Positions 13,545 through 22,625 of a stretch of DNA of 46,276 nucleotides are shown piece after piece. The DNA lies in contig JBFXJF010000017.1 in assembly GCA_050175155.1 (NCBI GenBank), forward strand, positions 1-46,276, written 5' to 3'. The position numbers and the translations under genes are program-made. Every line of letters begins with the position of its first letter. The first letter of the stretch is position 1. The notes under the pieces were generated by a model. It had not been told where the DNA came from, did no database searches, and saw only the letters and a program-made list of their open reading frames with translations. This DNA comes from JBFXJF01 sp050175155 (GTDB taxonomy: Bacteria > Bacillota > Bacilli > Tepidibacillales > Tepidibacillaceae).

Positions 13545-15926
13545 ATGCTTGAAATTTCATTCGGACGAAACCGAAGTGATACAAATTGGAAACTTGAATA
13601 TTTAGATTGGGAAGAGTTCCTCGAGAAACTCCGTAAAGTCAGAAGAACATCTGAGTCTATGAATGAGTACGATCAAATGACTAAAGCCCAGAGGGGTAGG
13701 ATTAAAGATGGCCCCTCATTTGTGGGCGGTTTTATAAGGAATGGCCGAAGGAAAAAAGTTAATCTTGAAAATAGGTGGCTTATTACACTTGATGCCGATC
13801 ACGCCGATGATAGTTTTCTTTTCTTAACTGATCTTGTTTTAGGCGATTGCGCTTACGTTATATATTCAACGCATAGCCATAGGATCGATAGCCCAAAATA
13901 CAGGTTGATAATTCCTAGTGAGAGGGCAATGTCTCCAGATGAATATGTTGCAGTCAGTAGAAAACTAGCAGAGAAAATAGGTATGCAGTTTTTCGATAAA
14001 ACAACGTTTGATGTTCACAGATTGATGTATTTTCCTAGTTGTTCTAAAGATGCTGTTCCCGTTTTCGAAGAGTCAAAAGGTAAATTCATTGATATAGATG
14101 CTATCCTTAATGAGTATATAGATTGGCGTAATCCCATGGAATGGCCACGGCATTCGGATGAAGACGTTGACCGCGAAAAACGCTCAAATAAAATGGAAGA
14201 TCCTCGGGATAAAAAGGGTATAGTAGGAGCTTTCTGTCGTACATATTCGATAAGCGAAACTATCGAAACCTTTCTAAAAGACGTATACGAATTAACTGAA
14301 CATGAAGAACGATATACCTATGTGGGTTCAACATCACATGGGGGTTTAGTTGTATATGATGAAGATACTTTCGCTTTCTCGCATCATGAATCCGACCCAA
14401 TAAGCGGTAGAGAAGTTAACGCTTTTGATTTAGTTAGAATACATAAGTTTAGCAATCTGGATGATGATGCAAATGATAAAACGAATATAACTAAACTTCC
14501 AAGTTATAAAGCTATGCTTAATTTGGCGATGAATGATTCACAAGTTAAACGTAACATTATTTCAGATGAGTTTGGAGAGGAAGACGATTTAGAGGAATCT
14601 GATCTTGATTGGATGGCCAAGTTAGAATTTCACCCAAAGAATCCAAAACAACTTTTGCCTAATGCCAGGAACGCTGAATTAATACTGACTAACGGAGTCT
14701 TTAAAAACGCTTTAGCATATGATGCCTTTGGTAATACAGAGGTTATTAGAAATGCGCTACCGTGGAGAAAACGGGAAAGAATTAACGTTGAATATGAACC
14801 GTGGTTAGGTGCAGATGATCGAAGATTACAACATTACTTCGGTAAAAAGTATAACTTCAAATCTACAGATGTTATTAAAAACGCTTTTACTGAAGTTGTT
14901 CATCAGAATTCTTTTCACCCTATTAAAGAGTATCTAGAAGACCAAGTATGGGATGGTACAGATCGTTTAGATAAATTATTCATAGATTACTTAGGTGCGG
15001 ATGATACCGAGTACGTAAGGGTTACAACAAGAAAAATGTTCGTTGCAGCTGTTAAGCGGATATATGAGCCAGGATGTAAGTTTGATCAAATGCTCGTATT
15101 AGTTGGCCCACAAGGAGCCGGTAAAAGTAGTCTTTTAGCAAAGCTGGGAAGAAAGTGGTTTTCGGATTCACTTAGAACTTTCGATAATAAAGAAGCCGGA
15201 GAGCACCTTCAAGGATCGTGGATTTTTGAAATTGGTGAATTGGCTGCAATGAAAAAGGCAGAGGTTGAAGAGATAAAAACCTTTCTCTCTAAAACGGAAG
15301 ATAAGTATCGAGTTGCCTATGATCGACAAGTGTCGGAATTTCCAAGGAAATGCGTGTTTTTTGGAACGACTAATAATCATAATTTTTTAAGAGATTCAAC
15401 TGGTAATAGGCGTTTTTGGCCAATAACCGTTAATCCTGCTAAACGTACTAAGAGTCATTTTGAGGTCTTAAACAATTGGGAAGTAGGTCAAATATGGGCC
15501 GAGGCTTTGAGCTTATACAAAAACGGTGAGGACTTGAATCTTAGCCAAGAGATAGCTGAAGATGCAAGGAGAATACAAGAGGGGCACCTAGAAGAAGACC
15601 CCAGAGAAGGGTTGATTCTAGATTATCTTGAAACTCTATTACCAGATAACTGGGATGATATGGACCTCTGGGCACGTCGGACTTATTTAGAAGACCCAAC
15701 AGGTAAGAATGAAAGGACGAGAGTATGCGCAGCGGAAATATGGGCGGAGTGTCTTGGGAATGACCCTGCAAAATTCAATACATGGGAGGCAAGAGACATA
15801 TACGACATTATTAGACACATTGACGGTTGGCAGGAACGAATACCGAGTAGAACAAAATTTAAGCTTTATGGGTTACAAACTACCTTTGAAAAAATAGCAC
15901 AAGGTACAGGTAACAGTAATACATAG
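13545..15926 (+). CDS. VirE/VapE-type phage primase-helicase
   Basis: The 793-residue protein has an N-terminal primase-like region (about 60-185, LITLDADHADDS and 'YSTHSHRIDSPKYRLIIP') and a C-terminal virulence-associated E ATPase domain (about 470-690). Walker A is GPQGAGKSS at 521-529 with K527, then a Walker B-like WIFEIGELAAM and VFFGTTNNHNFLRDSTGNRR as sensor motif. Such proteins are primase/SF3-like helicases for phage DNA replication. The ribosome site AAGAGG lies upstream of the ATG. The hexamer repeats of the candidate origin start in its last codons. Confidence 0.92.
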   Translation: MLEISFGRNRSDTNWKLEYLDWEEFLEKLRKVRRTSESMNEYDQMTKAQRGRIKDGPSFVGGFIRNGRRKKVNLENRWLITLDADHADDSFLFLTDLVLGDCAYVIYSTHSHRIDSPKYRLIIPSERAMSPDEYVAVSRKLAEKIGMQFFDKTTFDVHRLMYFPSCSKDAVPVFEESKGKFIDIDAILNEYIDWRNPMEWPRHSDEDVDREKRSNKMEDPRDKKGIVGAFCRTYSISETIETFLKDVYELTEHEERYTYVGSTSHGGLVVYDEDTFAFSHHESDPISGREVNAFDLVRIHKFSNLDDDANDKTNITKLPSYKAMLNLAMNDSQVKRNIISDEFGEEDDLEESDLDWMAKLEFHPKNPKQLLPNARNAELILTNGVFKNALAYDAFGNTEVIRNALPWRKRERINVEYEPWLGADDRRLQHYFGKKYNFKSTDVIKNAFTEVVHQNSFHPIKEYLEDQVWDGTDRLDKLFIDYLGADDTEYVRVTTRKMFVAAVKRIYEPGCKFDQMLVLVGPQGAGKSSLLAKLGRKWFSDSLRTFDNKEAGEHLQGSWIFEIGELAAMKKAEVEEIKTFLSKTEDKYRVAYDRQVSEFPRKCVFFGTTNNHNFLRDSTGNRRFWPITVNPAKRTKSHFEVLNNWEVGQIWAEALSLYKNGEDLNLSQEIAEDARRIQEGHLEEDPREGLILDYLETLLPDNWDDMDLWARRTYLEDPTGKNERTRVCAAEIWAECLGNDPAKFNTWEARDIYDIIRHIDGWQERIPSRTKFKLYGLQTTFEKIAQGTGNSNT

Positions 15927-16200
15927 AATCAGTATCAGTATCAGTATCAGTAACAGTAATAGCTAAAATCGGTATCAATAGTAACAGTAAAAAATTAACA
16001 GCGGTAACAGTAGTAACAGTAAGATAACAGTAAAAAGCATTAATACTGTTACCGAGAAAACACAGTTGCATCAAGCGTTAAGATTATACGGTATCAGTAT
16101 TAACATTATTTTTAATGTATATAGAGAAATATATAAATAGCATATATATAAGCATATAGAACATATGCTAAACGCGTATTTTGCGCACATACACGCGCGA
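15912..16200. other. CAGTAA/CAGTAT repeat cluster and AT-rich tract: candidate replication origin
   Basis: This 314-base gap after the VirE gene has no credible gene. From 15912 to about 16100 it is filled with CAGTA-containing hexamers (ATCAGT and AACAGT units, several in direct 6-base phase at 15928-15955). CGGTAACAGT (16002-16011) is exactly inverted at 16045-16054. From 16100 to 16170 the sequence is almost pure AT, with AGCATAT/ATATGCT inverted halves, and then switches to CGCG-rich bases. Iterons beside an AT-rich unwinding tract next to the helicase gene are what an origin looks like; function is inferred. Confidence 0.5.
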
Positions 16201-16240
16201 GAGTGTACTGTTGTTACTTTATTTCTAGAAGGTGAAAAAT

Positions 16241-16534
16241 TTGAGAGAATCGTTAATAGAGAAAAAGTTAAAAATAACAATCGAGCAATTAGGCGGTAGG
16301 TGCTTGAAGTTTGTTTCGCCAGGTGCGTGTGGGGTTCCGGACCGCATATGTCTATTACCCGGTGGGCATATAACTTTCGTTGAAACTAAGTCACCGGGGA
16401 AAAAGCTAAAACCGCTTCAAGTAAAACGAAAAAAAGACTTTGAAAGATTAGGTTTTCAGGTAAAAGTAATAGATTCAGAGATTGATATAAAAAATTTCCT
16501 AGCTGATTTTGTAGAAAAGGGTGGCGCCGAATGA
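16241..16534 (+). CDS. VRR-NUC domain nuclease
   Basis: About 97 residues making up a single VRR-NUC (PD-(D/E)XK) domain: GVPDRICLLPGGHITFVETK with the catalytic D...ExK arrangement, then SPGKKLKPLQVKRKKDFERL. Stand-alone VRR-NUC proteins of phages cleave branched DNA and usually sit between a VirE-type helicase and an SNF2 helicase, as here. The ribosome site AGAAGGTG favours the TTG at 16241 over the in-frame GTG at 16232, which lies inside the ribosome site. It overlaps the next gene by 4 bases. Confidence 0.9.
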   Translation: MRESLIEKKLKITIEQLGGRCLKFVSPGACGVPDRICLLPGGHITFVETKSPGKKLKPLQVKRKKDFERLGFQVKVIDSEIDIKNFLADFVEKGGAE

Positions 16535-17910
16535 AGTTCATCCCACATGAATATCAGCGATATGCTATACAAAAAATAATTGATACTCCAGCTGCAGGTT
16601 TATTCCTAGAAATGGGATTAGGCAAAACCGTTATTACGCTAACAGCTTTAGAGCAATTGAAGTATAACTATTTTGACGCAAATAAAGTTTTAATCATAGC
16701 ACCTTTAAGAGTTGCAGAGGATACCTGGAGTCGTGAATCGCAGAAATGGGACCATCTAAAAAATCTTTCAATATCAAAGATTTTAGGTGATCGTAGAATG
16801 CGGGAAAAAGCTTTAAAAGCTAATGCTGATTTACATATCATTAATCGCGAAAATGTGCCATGGCTAGTAAGCGTAACAGGTAAGGACTGGCCCTTTGATA
16901 CGGTTATTATTGATGAACTTTCAAGTTTTAAATCAAGTAGTTCGAAAAGGTTTAGGGCTTTGAGAAGAGTTAGGCCCTTTATAAACAGGATAATTGGTTT
17001 AACCGGTACACCTACGCCAAATGGATTACTAGATTTATGGGCCCAAGTTTATTTGTTAGATCAGGGTGAGCGATTAGGGGGCACCATAACCGGATACCGA
17101 AATCGGTATTTTTCCCCCGGTGCTAGATCAGGTTATATTGTTTATGATTGGGAACAGAAAGAGGAGGCAGAAAAAAATATTTACGAGAAAATTTCGGACA
17201 TATGTATTAGCATGAAAGCTGAAGATTGGTTAGAAATGCCGGAACGTATTGACCGAATAGTACCAGTAAGGCTGAATGAAAAAGCTAGAATGCAGTATCA
17301 AAAATTAGAACGAGATCTACTTTTACCAATGGCTGATGCAGATATTGTTGCCAACACAGCTGCAGTTTTATCAAATAAACTATTACAGATGGCTAATGGG
17401 GCTGTGTATGACGAAAAAAGAGGCGTATGTGAAATTCATGAGGCTAAATTAGATGCTCTCGAAGATATAATTGAAGCGGCCAATGGGAACCCAGTGTTAG
17501 TGTTTTATGCTTACAAGCATGATCTGGATCGGATAAAGAATAGGTTCAAACAGACAAGAACTTTAGAAAACGGATCTGATATAGCTGAATGGAATGCTGG
17601 CAAAATTGAATTAGCAGTTGTGCATCCTGCATCAGCTGGGCACGGATTGAATTTGCAAGATGGCGGAAGTGTTATTGTATGGTTTGGACTTACATGGAGT
17701 CTAGAACTCTACCAGCAAGCTATTGCAAGATTACATAGACAAGGGCAAAAAAGAAGTGTTATTATACACCATTTAATAACTGAAGATACTTTAGATGAAG
17801 GCGTAATGAAAGCTTTAGAAGGTAAAGCTGTAACTCAAGAAGCTTTAATGCAGGCAGTCAAAGCTAGAATTGAAAATGTAAAGGGGAATAGAAATGGTCT
17901 TAAAACATAA
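16531..17910 (+). CDS. SNF2-family DNA helicase/ATPase
   Basis: The 459-residue protein carries helicase motifs in order: Q-like HEYQRYAIQKI, Walker A EMGLGKTVITL (about residues 27-37), DEAH-box variant IIDELSSFKS, motif III LTGTPTPNGLLDLW, motif V ASAGHGLNLQDGG and motif VI QAIARLHRQGQKR. This is the compact phage SNF2/SWI2 helicase usually next to VRR-NUC. It probably remodels recombination or replication intermediates. The ATG overlaps the previous stop (ATGA). Confidence 0.94.
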   Translation: MKFIPHEYQRYAIQKIIDTPAAGLFLEMGLGKTVITLTALEQLKYNYFDANKVLIIAPLRVAEDTWSRESQKWDHLKNLSISKILGDRRMREKALKANADLHIINRENVPWLVSVTGKDWPFDTVIIDELSSFKSSSSKRFRALRRVRPFINRIIGLTGTPTPNGLLDLWAQVYLLDQGERLGGTITGYRNRYFSPGARSGYIVYDWEQKEEAEKNIYEKISDICISMKAEDWLEMPERIDRIVPVRLNEKARMQYQKLERDLLLPMADADIVANTAAVLSNKLLQMANGAVYDEKRGVCEIHEAKLDALEDIIEAANGNPVLVFYAYKHDLDRIKNRFKQTRTLENGSDIAEWNAGKIELAVVHPASAGHGLNLQDGGSVIVWFGLTWSLELYQQAIARLHRQGQKRSVIIHHLITEDTLDEGVMKALEGKAVTQEALMQAVKARIENVKGNRNGLKT

Positions 17911-18115
17911 AAGTGAGTTGCCTAAAGAACTGGGAGAATCAGAAGCAAGACTGGAGAGGGTAGTAGTATTAGCAAAATCAAAAGAAAGAATAGAGTTATT
18001 AGAAAATAAGTTAAACTATTGTGAACAAGCGGAAATAGAAGAATTGATATATGAATTGAAGGCTGAACAAACAAGATTTAAAAGATTAAAATGTGAATTA
18101 ATAAAACTTTATTAA
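17894..18115 (+). CDS. Small coiled-coil phage protein of unknown function
   Basis: A 73-residue, strongly charged helical protein (ERIELLENKLNYCEQAEIEE, then IYELKAEQTRFKRLK). It overlaps the SNF2 gene by 17 bases, with AAGGGGA eight bases upstream. It sits between the helicase and the late regulator. I do not recognise a family with certainty. Confidence 0.7.
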   Translation: MVLKHKSELPKELGESEARLERVVVLAKSKERIELLENKLNYCEQAEIEELIYELKAEQTRFKRLKCELIKLY

Positions 18116-18145
18116 AAACTTTTTGTATACGAGAGGTGAAATAAC

Positions 18146-18682
18146 ATGGGGAAGTCGAATGAAAATTCTAAACTAATCGAAAAAGTAGCTAAGATAGCAG
18201 CTGAAACAGCAATTGAATATCTTGAAAAAGAGAAGCAAAAGAACCATAAATATAAGAACGACCGCCGTTTGCGGAATACCAAATTATTATTAAGGAACTA
18301 TCGAAACTTTAAAGATCATATAGGAGATGTAAAAACCGAATTAGAAGGACTTAATCGATTAGATCCTAATGACTTCTTTCAAGATAATGAACTAGCAATT
18401 GAATCAATTAAACGTAGTAAGGAGAGGACATTAGCCTTAGTGAGGTTTGTGGATCAGGTGTTATTAAGTTATCGTATCAAATGTGAGGAGTCTGGAGACC
18501 CCGTTGAAGAAAGAAGGTATAAAATAATCTATTCACTTTACATTTCTGATGAAAAAAAATCAATTGATGAAATAGTCGCATGCGACTTTTTAGACCGAAG
18601 TACAGTTTTTAGAGATATAAATAGGGCTGTAGAAGCCCTGTCAGTCTTGATATTTGGCATCGACGGGTTACGTTTAAAGTAG
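18146..18682 (+). CDS. RinA/ArpU-like late transcription regulator
   Basis: The 178-residue protein is mostly helical. A basic N-terminal part (HKYKNDRRLRNTKLLLRNYR) is followed by a C-terminal sigma-70 region 4-like HTH (SIDEIVACDFLDRSTVFRDI, then NRAVEALSVLIFG). It occupies the last position of the early block, directly before terminase, where RinA/ArpU/DUF1492 activators of late genes lie in Firmicute phages. The HTH is convincing; the role comes from position. The ribosome site GAGAGGTG precedes the ATG. Confidence 0.82.
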   Translation: MGKSNENSKLIEKVAKIAAETAIEYLEKEKQKNHKYKNDRRLRNTKLLLRNYRNFKDHIGDVKTELEGLNRLDPNDFFQDNELAIESIKRSKERTLALVRFVDQVLLSYRIKCEESGDPVEERRYKIIYSLYISDEKKSIDEIVACDFLDRSTVFRDINRAVEALSVLIFGIDGLRLK

Positions 18683-18772
18683 ATGCGAAAAACATGCGAC
18701 TGTATTGTTACTTCATCCGTGGTATTATGGTAGTGAGTAAAATTGTAACTTTAAGAATGTTTCTCCCACAAC

Positions 18773-18797
18773 GGGCCACTTATGAGTGGTCCCTTTT
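18773..18797 (+). terminator. Terminator at the end of the early operon
   Basis: GGGCCACT pairs with AGTGGTCCC (one bulged base) around TATG, followed by TTTT. Its position after the late regulator separates early from late transcription. Confidence 0.7.
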
Positions 18798-18819
18798 AAT
18801 TTAATAAGCAGGTGATCAC

Positions 18820-18918
18820 ATGTGTAAAAAATGCATTTGGAGTAGCAATGTAGGAACCAAATATGTTTGTGCTTTTGCTAGATGCATAAAAAGAAATGGA
18901 TGGAAAGCTAAGGGGTAA
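18820..18918 (+). CDS. Cysteine-rich 32-residue phage protein
   Basis: The sequence MCKKCIWSSNVGTKYVCAFA-RC has a C-x-x-C-x-W start and two later cysteines, resembling the tiny zinc-knuckle proteins often found just before terminase in Clostridial phages. The ribosome site AGCAGGTGAT lies directly upstream. Its function is unknown. Confidence 0.6.
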   Translation: MCKKCIWSSNVGTKYVCAFARCIKRNGWKAKG

Positions 18919-19021
18919 AATTCCTTCAAAACCAACATAAAATATTGCATAAAAATTGATTAAAAGTTGGGAAATAAATAATAAAGCAAATTGAGAAAGC
19001 TTTAATTTACTGTATTTCTTG

Positions 19022-19050
19022 AATTGTGAATATTATATGTATAAATGATA
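19022..19050 (+). promoter_or_regulatory. Possible late-operon promoter
   Basis: TTGTGA/TTGAAT-like elements lie 15-17 bases before TATAAAT (about 19039-19045), in the 258-base gap before the terminase genes. The sequence is AT-rich and the -35 box is poor, as expected if the RinA-like activator is needed. Confidence 0.35.
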
Positions 19051-19052
19051 GT

Positions 19053-19118
19053 GCCTAAATATTAAATGAAAGTCCTGGTAGATAAGGATTCTTAATATCT
19101 TATTAACGTCCGATAGGC
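19053..19118 (+). other. Potential structured leader RNA before terminase
   Basis: Three nested pairings can be drawn: GCCTA (19053-19057) with TAGGC (19114-19118), ATATTAA (19059-19065) with TTAATAT (19092-19098), and AGTCCT (19071-19076) with AGGATT (19085-19090, one G-T). There is no open frame with a ribosome site here. I do not recognise a known RNA family. Confidence 0.4.
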
Positions 19119-19176
19119 AAAATTATGTAAAGTAAAAATTAATAAATAATGCATAATACGGTGGTGGTGATATGTA

Positions 19177-19929
19177 GTGGCAAGAGCAAGTAATCCTAAT
19201 CGCAAAAAAGCTTACGAGTTATGGCTAGAACATAATGGAGCCATTACTAACAGGCGTATTGCTGAACTGCTAAATGAGAATGAAAAGGTTATTGCTGTTT
19301 GGAAGCAAAGAGATAAATGGAATGTTGTACAACAATCTGATTCAAAAGTTGTACAACAAAAGAAAAATAAAAAGTTAGGGGCACCCATAGGTAATAAAAA
19401 TGCTAAAGGGAATAAAGGTGGACTTGGTGGGCCTTTAAAAAATGATAAAGCGGTTAAGCATGGCTTCTTTCAAAAATATTTTCCGGAAGAGGCCATCGAA
19501 ATTATGCAGGAAATTGAATCTCAATCCCCTTTGGACATTCTTTGGGATAATATTGTAATTCAATATACTGCTATTGTACGGGCTCAGCGAATCATGTTTG
19601 TTCGTGATCAGAAAGATCAAACAAAGGTACTAAAACGTCAAAAAGAGAGTCTTGGCATAGGAGGAAGTAGTAGTTGGGAAAAGGAATATGAGCTGCAGCA
19701 TGCTTGGGACAAACACGCTAGTTTTCTCCAGGCTCAATCTAGAGCAATGGGGGAACTCCGGAGCCTAATAAAACAGTATGAGGAATTATGTAATAGCGGT
19801 TTGGCTAGTGAAGAACAAAAGTTAAGGATTGAAAAACTTAAGGCTGAGGTTAAAGCTTTAGGGTCTATTTCAGGAGATGAAGGGGTTAAAATTATCGACG
19901 ATATTGGAAGTGGTACCTATGGAGGTTAA
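19177..19929 (+). CDS. terS: Terminase small subunit
   Basis: The 250-residue protein begins with an HTH DNA-binding part (ARASNPNRKKAYELWLEHNG, then ITNRRIAELLNENEKVIAVW), followed by the basic, Gly/Asn-rich linker APIGNKNAKGNKGG typical of Firmicute TerS (YqaS-like), a helical oligomerisation region, and a C-terminal tail that contacts TerL. It recognises the packaging site and regulates TerL. The start is GTG with GGTGGTGA about 9 bases before it. Its 3' end overlaps the terL start by 11 bases. Confidence 0.9.
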   Translation: MARASNPNRKKAYELWLEHNGAITNRRIAELLNENEKVIAVWKQRDKWNVVQQSDSKVVQQKKNKKLGAPIGNKNAKGNKGGLGGPLKNDKAVKHGFFQKYFPEEAIEIMQEIESQSPLDILWDNIVIQYTAIVRAQRIMFVRDQKDQTKVLKRQKESLGIGGSSSWEKEYELQHAWDKHASFLQAQSRAMGELRSLIKQYEELCNSGLASEEQKLRIEKLKAEVKALGSISGDEGVKIIDDIGSGTYGG

Positions 19930-21169
19930 ACTTTCAGAAATTGTGATACCTAAATTTGCACCTTTTTGGCAAGCTTCGAATTCGCATCAATATTTACATC
20001 ATGTTTTAAAAGGTGGTCGAGGATCTGGTAAGTCATCACAGATAGGTTTGAAATTGATCAAGGACATGATGAAGTATCCAGTAACAACATTATGCGTAAG
20101 AAAAGTCGGAAACACTCTATCTGAATCGGTATATGAACAATTGAAAGAGGCTATTGAGATTCTCGGTGTAGGGGATTATTGGCGGATTACAAAAAACCCT
20201 ATGCAGTTAACTTATAAACCGCGTGGAAATAAAATTATATTTCGCGGATCTGATGACGCGAATAAAACTAAATCAATAAAAATGAGTAAATTTCCTATAG
20301 CCTTTCTTTGGATAGAGGAGCTTGCGGAATTCAAAACTGAAGATGAAGTATCGACTATCGTAAATTCTGTATTACGTGCAGAGCTTCCAGATGGTCTTTT
20401 TTATGCTTTTTATTATAGTTATAATCCACCAAAGCGAAAACAGTCTTGGGTAAATAAAAAATACGAATCACAGTTTATACCGGGTAACACTTATGTGCAC
20501 CATTCAACTTATCTAGATAACCCCCATATATCAGTAAAATTTATTGAGGAAGCAGAAGAGGTTAAAAAGAAAAGTCTGCAAAAATATGAATGGGAATACC
20601 TTGGGAAGGCTATAGGTTCGGGTCTTGTGCCATTTGATAATCTTGTTTTTAGAACTATTACCGATGAGGAGCTTAAAACATTTGATAATATCAGACAAGG
20701 CATTGACTGGGGCTATGGAGTTGATCCACTGTCGTTTGGTCGTTGGCACTATGACAAAACAAGACGGAAGCTATACGCAATAGATGAATTATATGGTGTT
20801 AAAATATCAAACCGTGAAGCTGCTGAATGGATTAAGAAAAAAGGTTATCATACAGATTTGACTATCGCCGATTCTGCTGAGCCAAAATCTATTGATGAAA
20901 TTAAAGGATATGGAATCCGTATTAAGGGTGCACGGAAAGGTCCTGGAAGTGTAGAGTACGGAGAAAAGTGGTTAGATGATCTTGATGAGATTGTAATTGA
21001 TCCTCACAGAACCCCACATACAGTTAAAGAATTTGAGGATATAGATTATCAGACGGATCAGGACGGTAATCCCAAGGCGAAGTTAGAGGATACGAATAAC
21101 CATAGTATAGATCAGTGCCGATATGCTTGTGAAAACGATATGAAAAAACCTGGCGTATCATTTGATTAA
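19919..21169 (+). CDS. terL: Terminase large subunit (PBSX family)
   Basis: The packaging ATPase/nuclease, about 416 residues. Walker A is LKGGRGSGKSS near the N-terminus and Walker B is FLWIEELAEF. The RNase H-like nuclease shows acidic positions in GIDWGYGVDPLSFG, LTIADSAEPKSIDEIKGYG and NHSIDQCRYACE. I place the start at ATG 19919 (MEVKLSEIVIPK), after GGAAGTGG and overlapping terS by 11 bases, rather than at an in-frame ATG at 19877 deep inside terS. Headful packaging is suggested by the SPP1/PBSX-like relatives, but not proven. Confidence 0.95.
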   Translation: MEVKLSEIVIPKFAPFWQASNSHQYLHHVLKGGRGSGKSSQIGLKLIKDMMKYPVTTLCVRKVGNTLSESVYEQLKEAIEILGVGDYWRITKNPMQLTYKPRGNKIIFRGSDDANKTKSIKMSKFPIAFLWIEELAEFKTEDEVSTIVNSVLRAELPDGLFYAFYYSYNPPKRKQSWVNKKYESQFIPGNTYVHHSTYLDNPHISVKFIEEAEEVKKKSLQKYEWEYLGKAIGSGLVPFDNLVFRTITDEELKTFDNIRQGIDWGYGVDPLSFGRWHYDKTRRKLYAIDELYGVKISNREAAEWIKKKGYHTDLTIADSAEPKSIDEIKGYGIRIKGARKGPGSVEYGEKWLDDLDEIVIDPHRTPHTVKEFEDIDYQTDQDGNPKAKLEDTNNHSIDQCRYACENDMKKPGVSFD

Positions 21170-21185
21170 AAGGCGGTGAAGATGA

Positions 21186-22625
21186 TTGTTAACAATGAAA
21201 GAAATTTTTAAAATAATTGAGTCTGGCTCAAAGTCGGCCATGACACTTGATCAAATAATAAAAACTGAATTAGATGATTGGTTGGCTTCTGAAGATCGCC
21301 AATGGATGCTAGTGGGGCAAGATTATTATAAAGGCGATAATGATATATTGAACAGGATCAGGACGGTTATTGGAGAAGATGGTGAATCAGAAGAAGTTCA
21401 AAATTTATCTAATAATAAACTTATGCATAGCTTCGTTCGAAAACTTGTTGACCAGAAGATTGGGTACTTGTTATCAAAACCGCTAAGCATTCAAACTAAA
21501 AATAAAACTTATGGAGAATTATTGCAAGATTTCTTTAATAAGTCTTTTCTAAGATTACTTAAAAATCTAGGGAAAGAATCTATCAATAAAGGTCGTGCTT
21601 GGCTATTCGTTTATTATGATGAAAACGGTAAGCTATCATTCAAGATAATACCTTCAGAGGAAATAATTCCACTTTGGCGTGATGCAGCTCATACTGTTTT
21701 GGATGCTATAATTCGCGTTTATGAAATTGAGGCTTACTTAGGTAATGAAAAGAAAATAATAACAAAAATTGAGTTCTGGGACACAGATGGCATTAGAAGG
21801 TACGAACTTTATGAGGGTAAACTTATTCCGGATGTGGAACTAGGGGAATTTAGTGGTCATTTTTCTATTATTAAAAACAACCAGGAGCAACAAATGAACT
21901 GGGAACGAATTCCGTTTATCTGCTTCAAGTATAATGATGAAGAAATATCATTAATTAAATTTGTGAAGTCGCTTGTTGATGATTATGATATTAAGAAGTC
22001 TGATAACTCAAATAATTTAGAGGACCTTCCAAATAGCATTTACGTCGTAAAGAATTATGACGGAACTAATTTAGGCGAATTTAGAAAGAACATGTCTGTA
22101 TATCGCGCGGTTAAAGTTACAGATGAAGGGGGAGTTGATACATTAAATCTTGAAATTGACACTGAAGCATTTAAAACCCATATGGAGATGAATAGAAAAG
22201 ATATATATGAATTTGGTCGCGGAATTGATACTCAATCAGATAAGTTTGGTAATAGTCCTTCGGGTATAGCGTTGAAATTCCTATATGCTGATTTAGATAT
22301 GGATGCAAATATTATTGAGACAGAATATCAAGCCAGCTTAGAACAGTTGCTTTGGTTTATTGATCAGCACTTGGCCAATAGTGGAGCTGGTGACTTTTCA
22401 AATGAAACTGTAGAGTTTATTTTTAATCGCGATGTAGTTATTAACGAAACTGATACTATCACTAACGCTAAAAATAGCATCGGTATTATTTCTGATGAAA
22501 CTATAGTAGCTAATCACCCATGGGTGATTAACACCAATGAAGAGTTAGAGCGTATTGAAAAGCAGCGAAAAAAAGACCAAGAACGTTTTAAAAATTATCC
22601 TGGATTAGAGGATGATGTTAAGTGA
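21186..22625 (+). CDS. Portal protein (SPP1 gp6-like)
   Basis: The 479-residue portal is the dodecameric DNA gate of the capsid and follows terL directly. Characteristic segments are WLASEDRQWMLVGQDYYKGD, NNKLMHSFVRKLVDQKIGYL and NSPSGIALKFLYADLDMDAN, as in the SPP1 Gp6-like portal family. TTG at 21186, six bases after GGCGGTGA, is a better start than the ATG at 21195. It overlaps the MuF gene by 4 bases. Confidence 0.94.
   Translation: MLTMKEIFKIIESGSKSAMTLDQIIKTELDDWLASEDRQWMLVGQDYYKGDNDILNRIRTVIGEDGESEEVQNLSNNKLMHSFVRKLVDQKIGYLLSKPLSIQTKNKTYGELLQDFFNKSFLRLLKNLGKESINKGRAWLFVYYDENGKLSFKIIPSEEIIPLWRDAAHTVLDAIIRVYEIEAYLGNEKKIITKIEFWDTDGIRRYELYEGKLIPDVELGEFSGHFSIIKNNQEQQMNWERIPFICFKYNDEEISLIKFVKSLVDDYDIKKSDNSNNLEDLPNSIYVVKNYDGTNLGEFRKNMSVYRAVKVTDEGGVDTLNLEIDTEAFKTHMEMNRKDIYEFGRGIDTQSDKFGNSPSGIALKFLYADLDMDANIIETEYQASLEQLLWFIDQHLANSGAGDFSNETVEFIFNRDVVINETDTITNAKNSIGIISDETIVANHPWVINTNEELERIEKQRKKDQERFKNYPGLEDDVK

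Noticed and set aside
15928..16100. CRISPR array
   Set aside because: The CAGTA units are 6-base repeats without spacers of constant length and there are no cas genes.
16071..16280. Minus-strand cysteine- and hydrophobic-rich open frame in the origin-like region
   Set aside because: It overlaps the AT tract and the VRR-NUC start in antisense and has no ribosome site.
19877..19918. Upstream in-frame ATG for the terminase large subunit
   Set aside because: It would overlap terS by 53 bases without a ribosome site; ATG 19919 gives the normal N-terminus.
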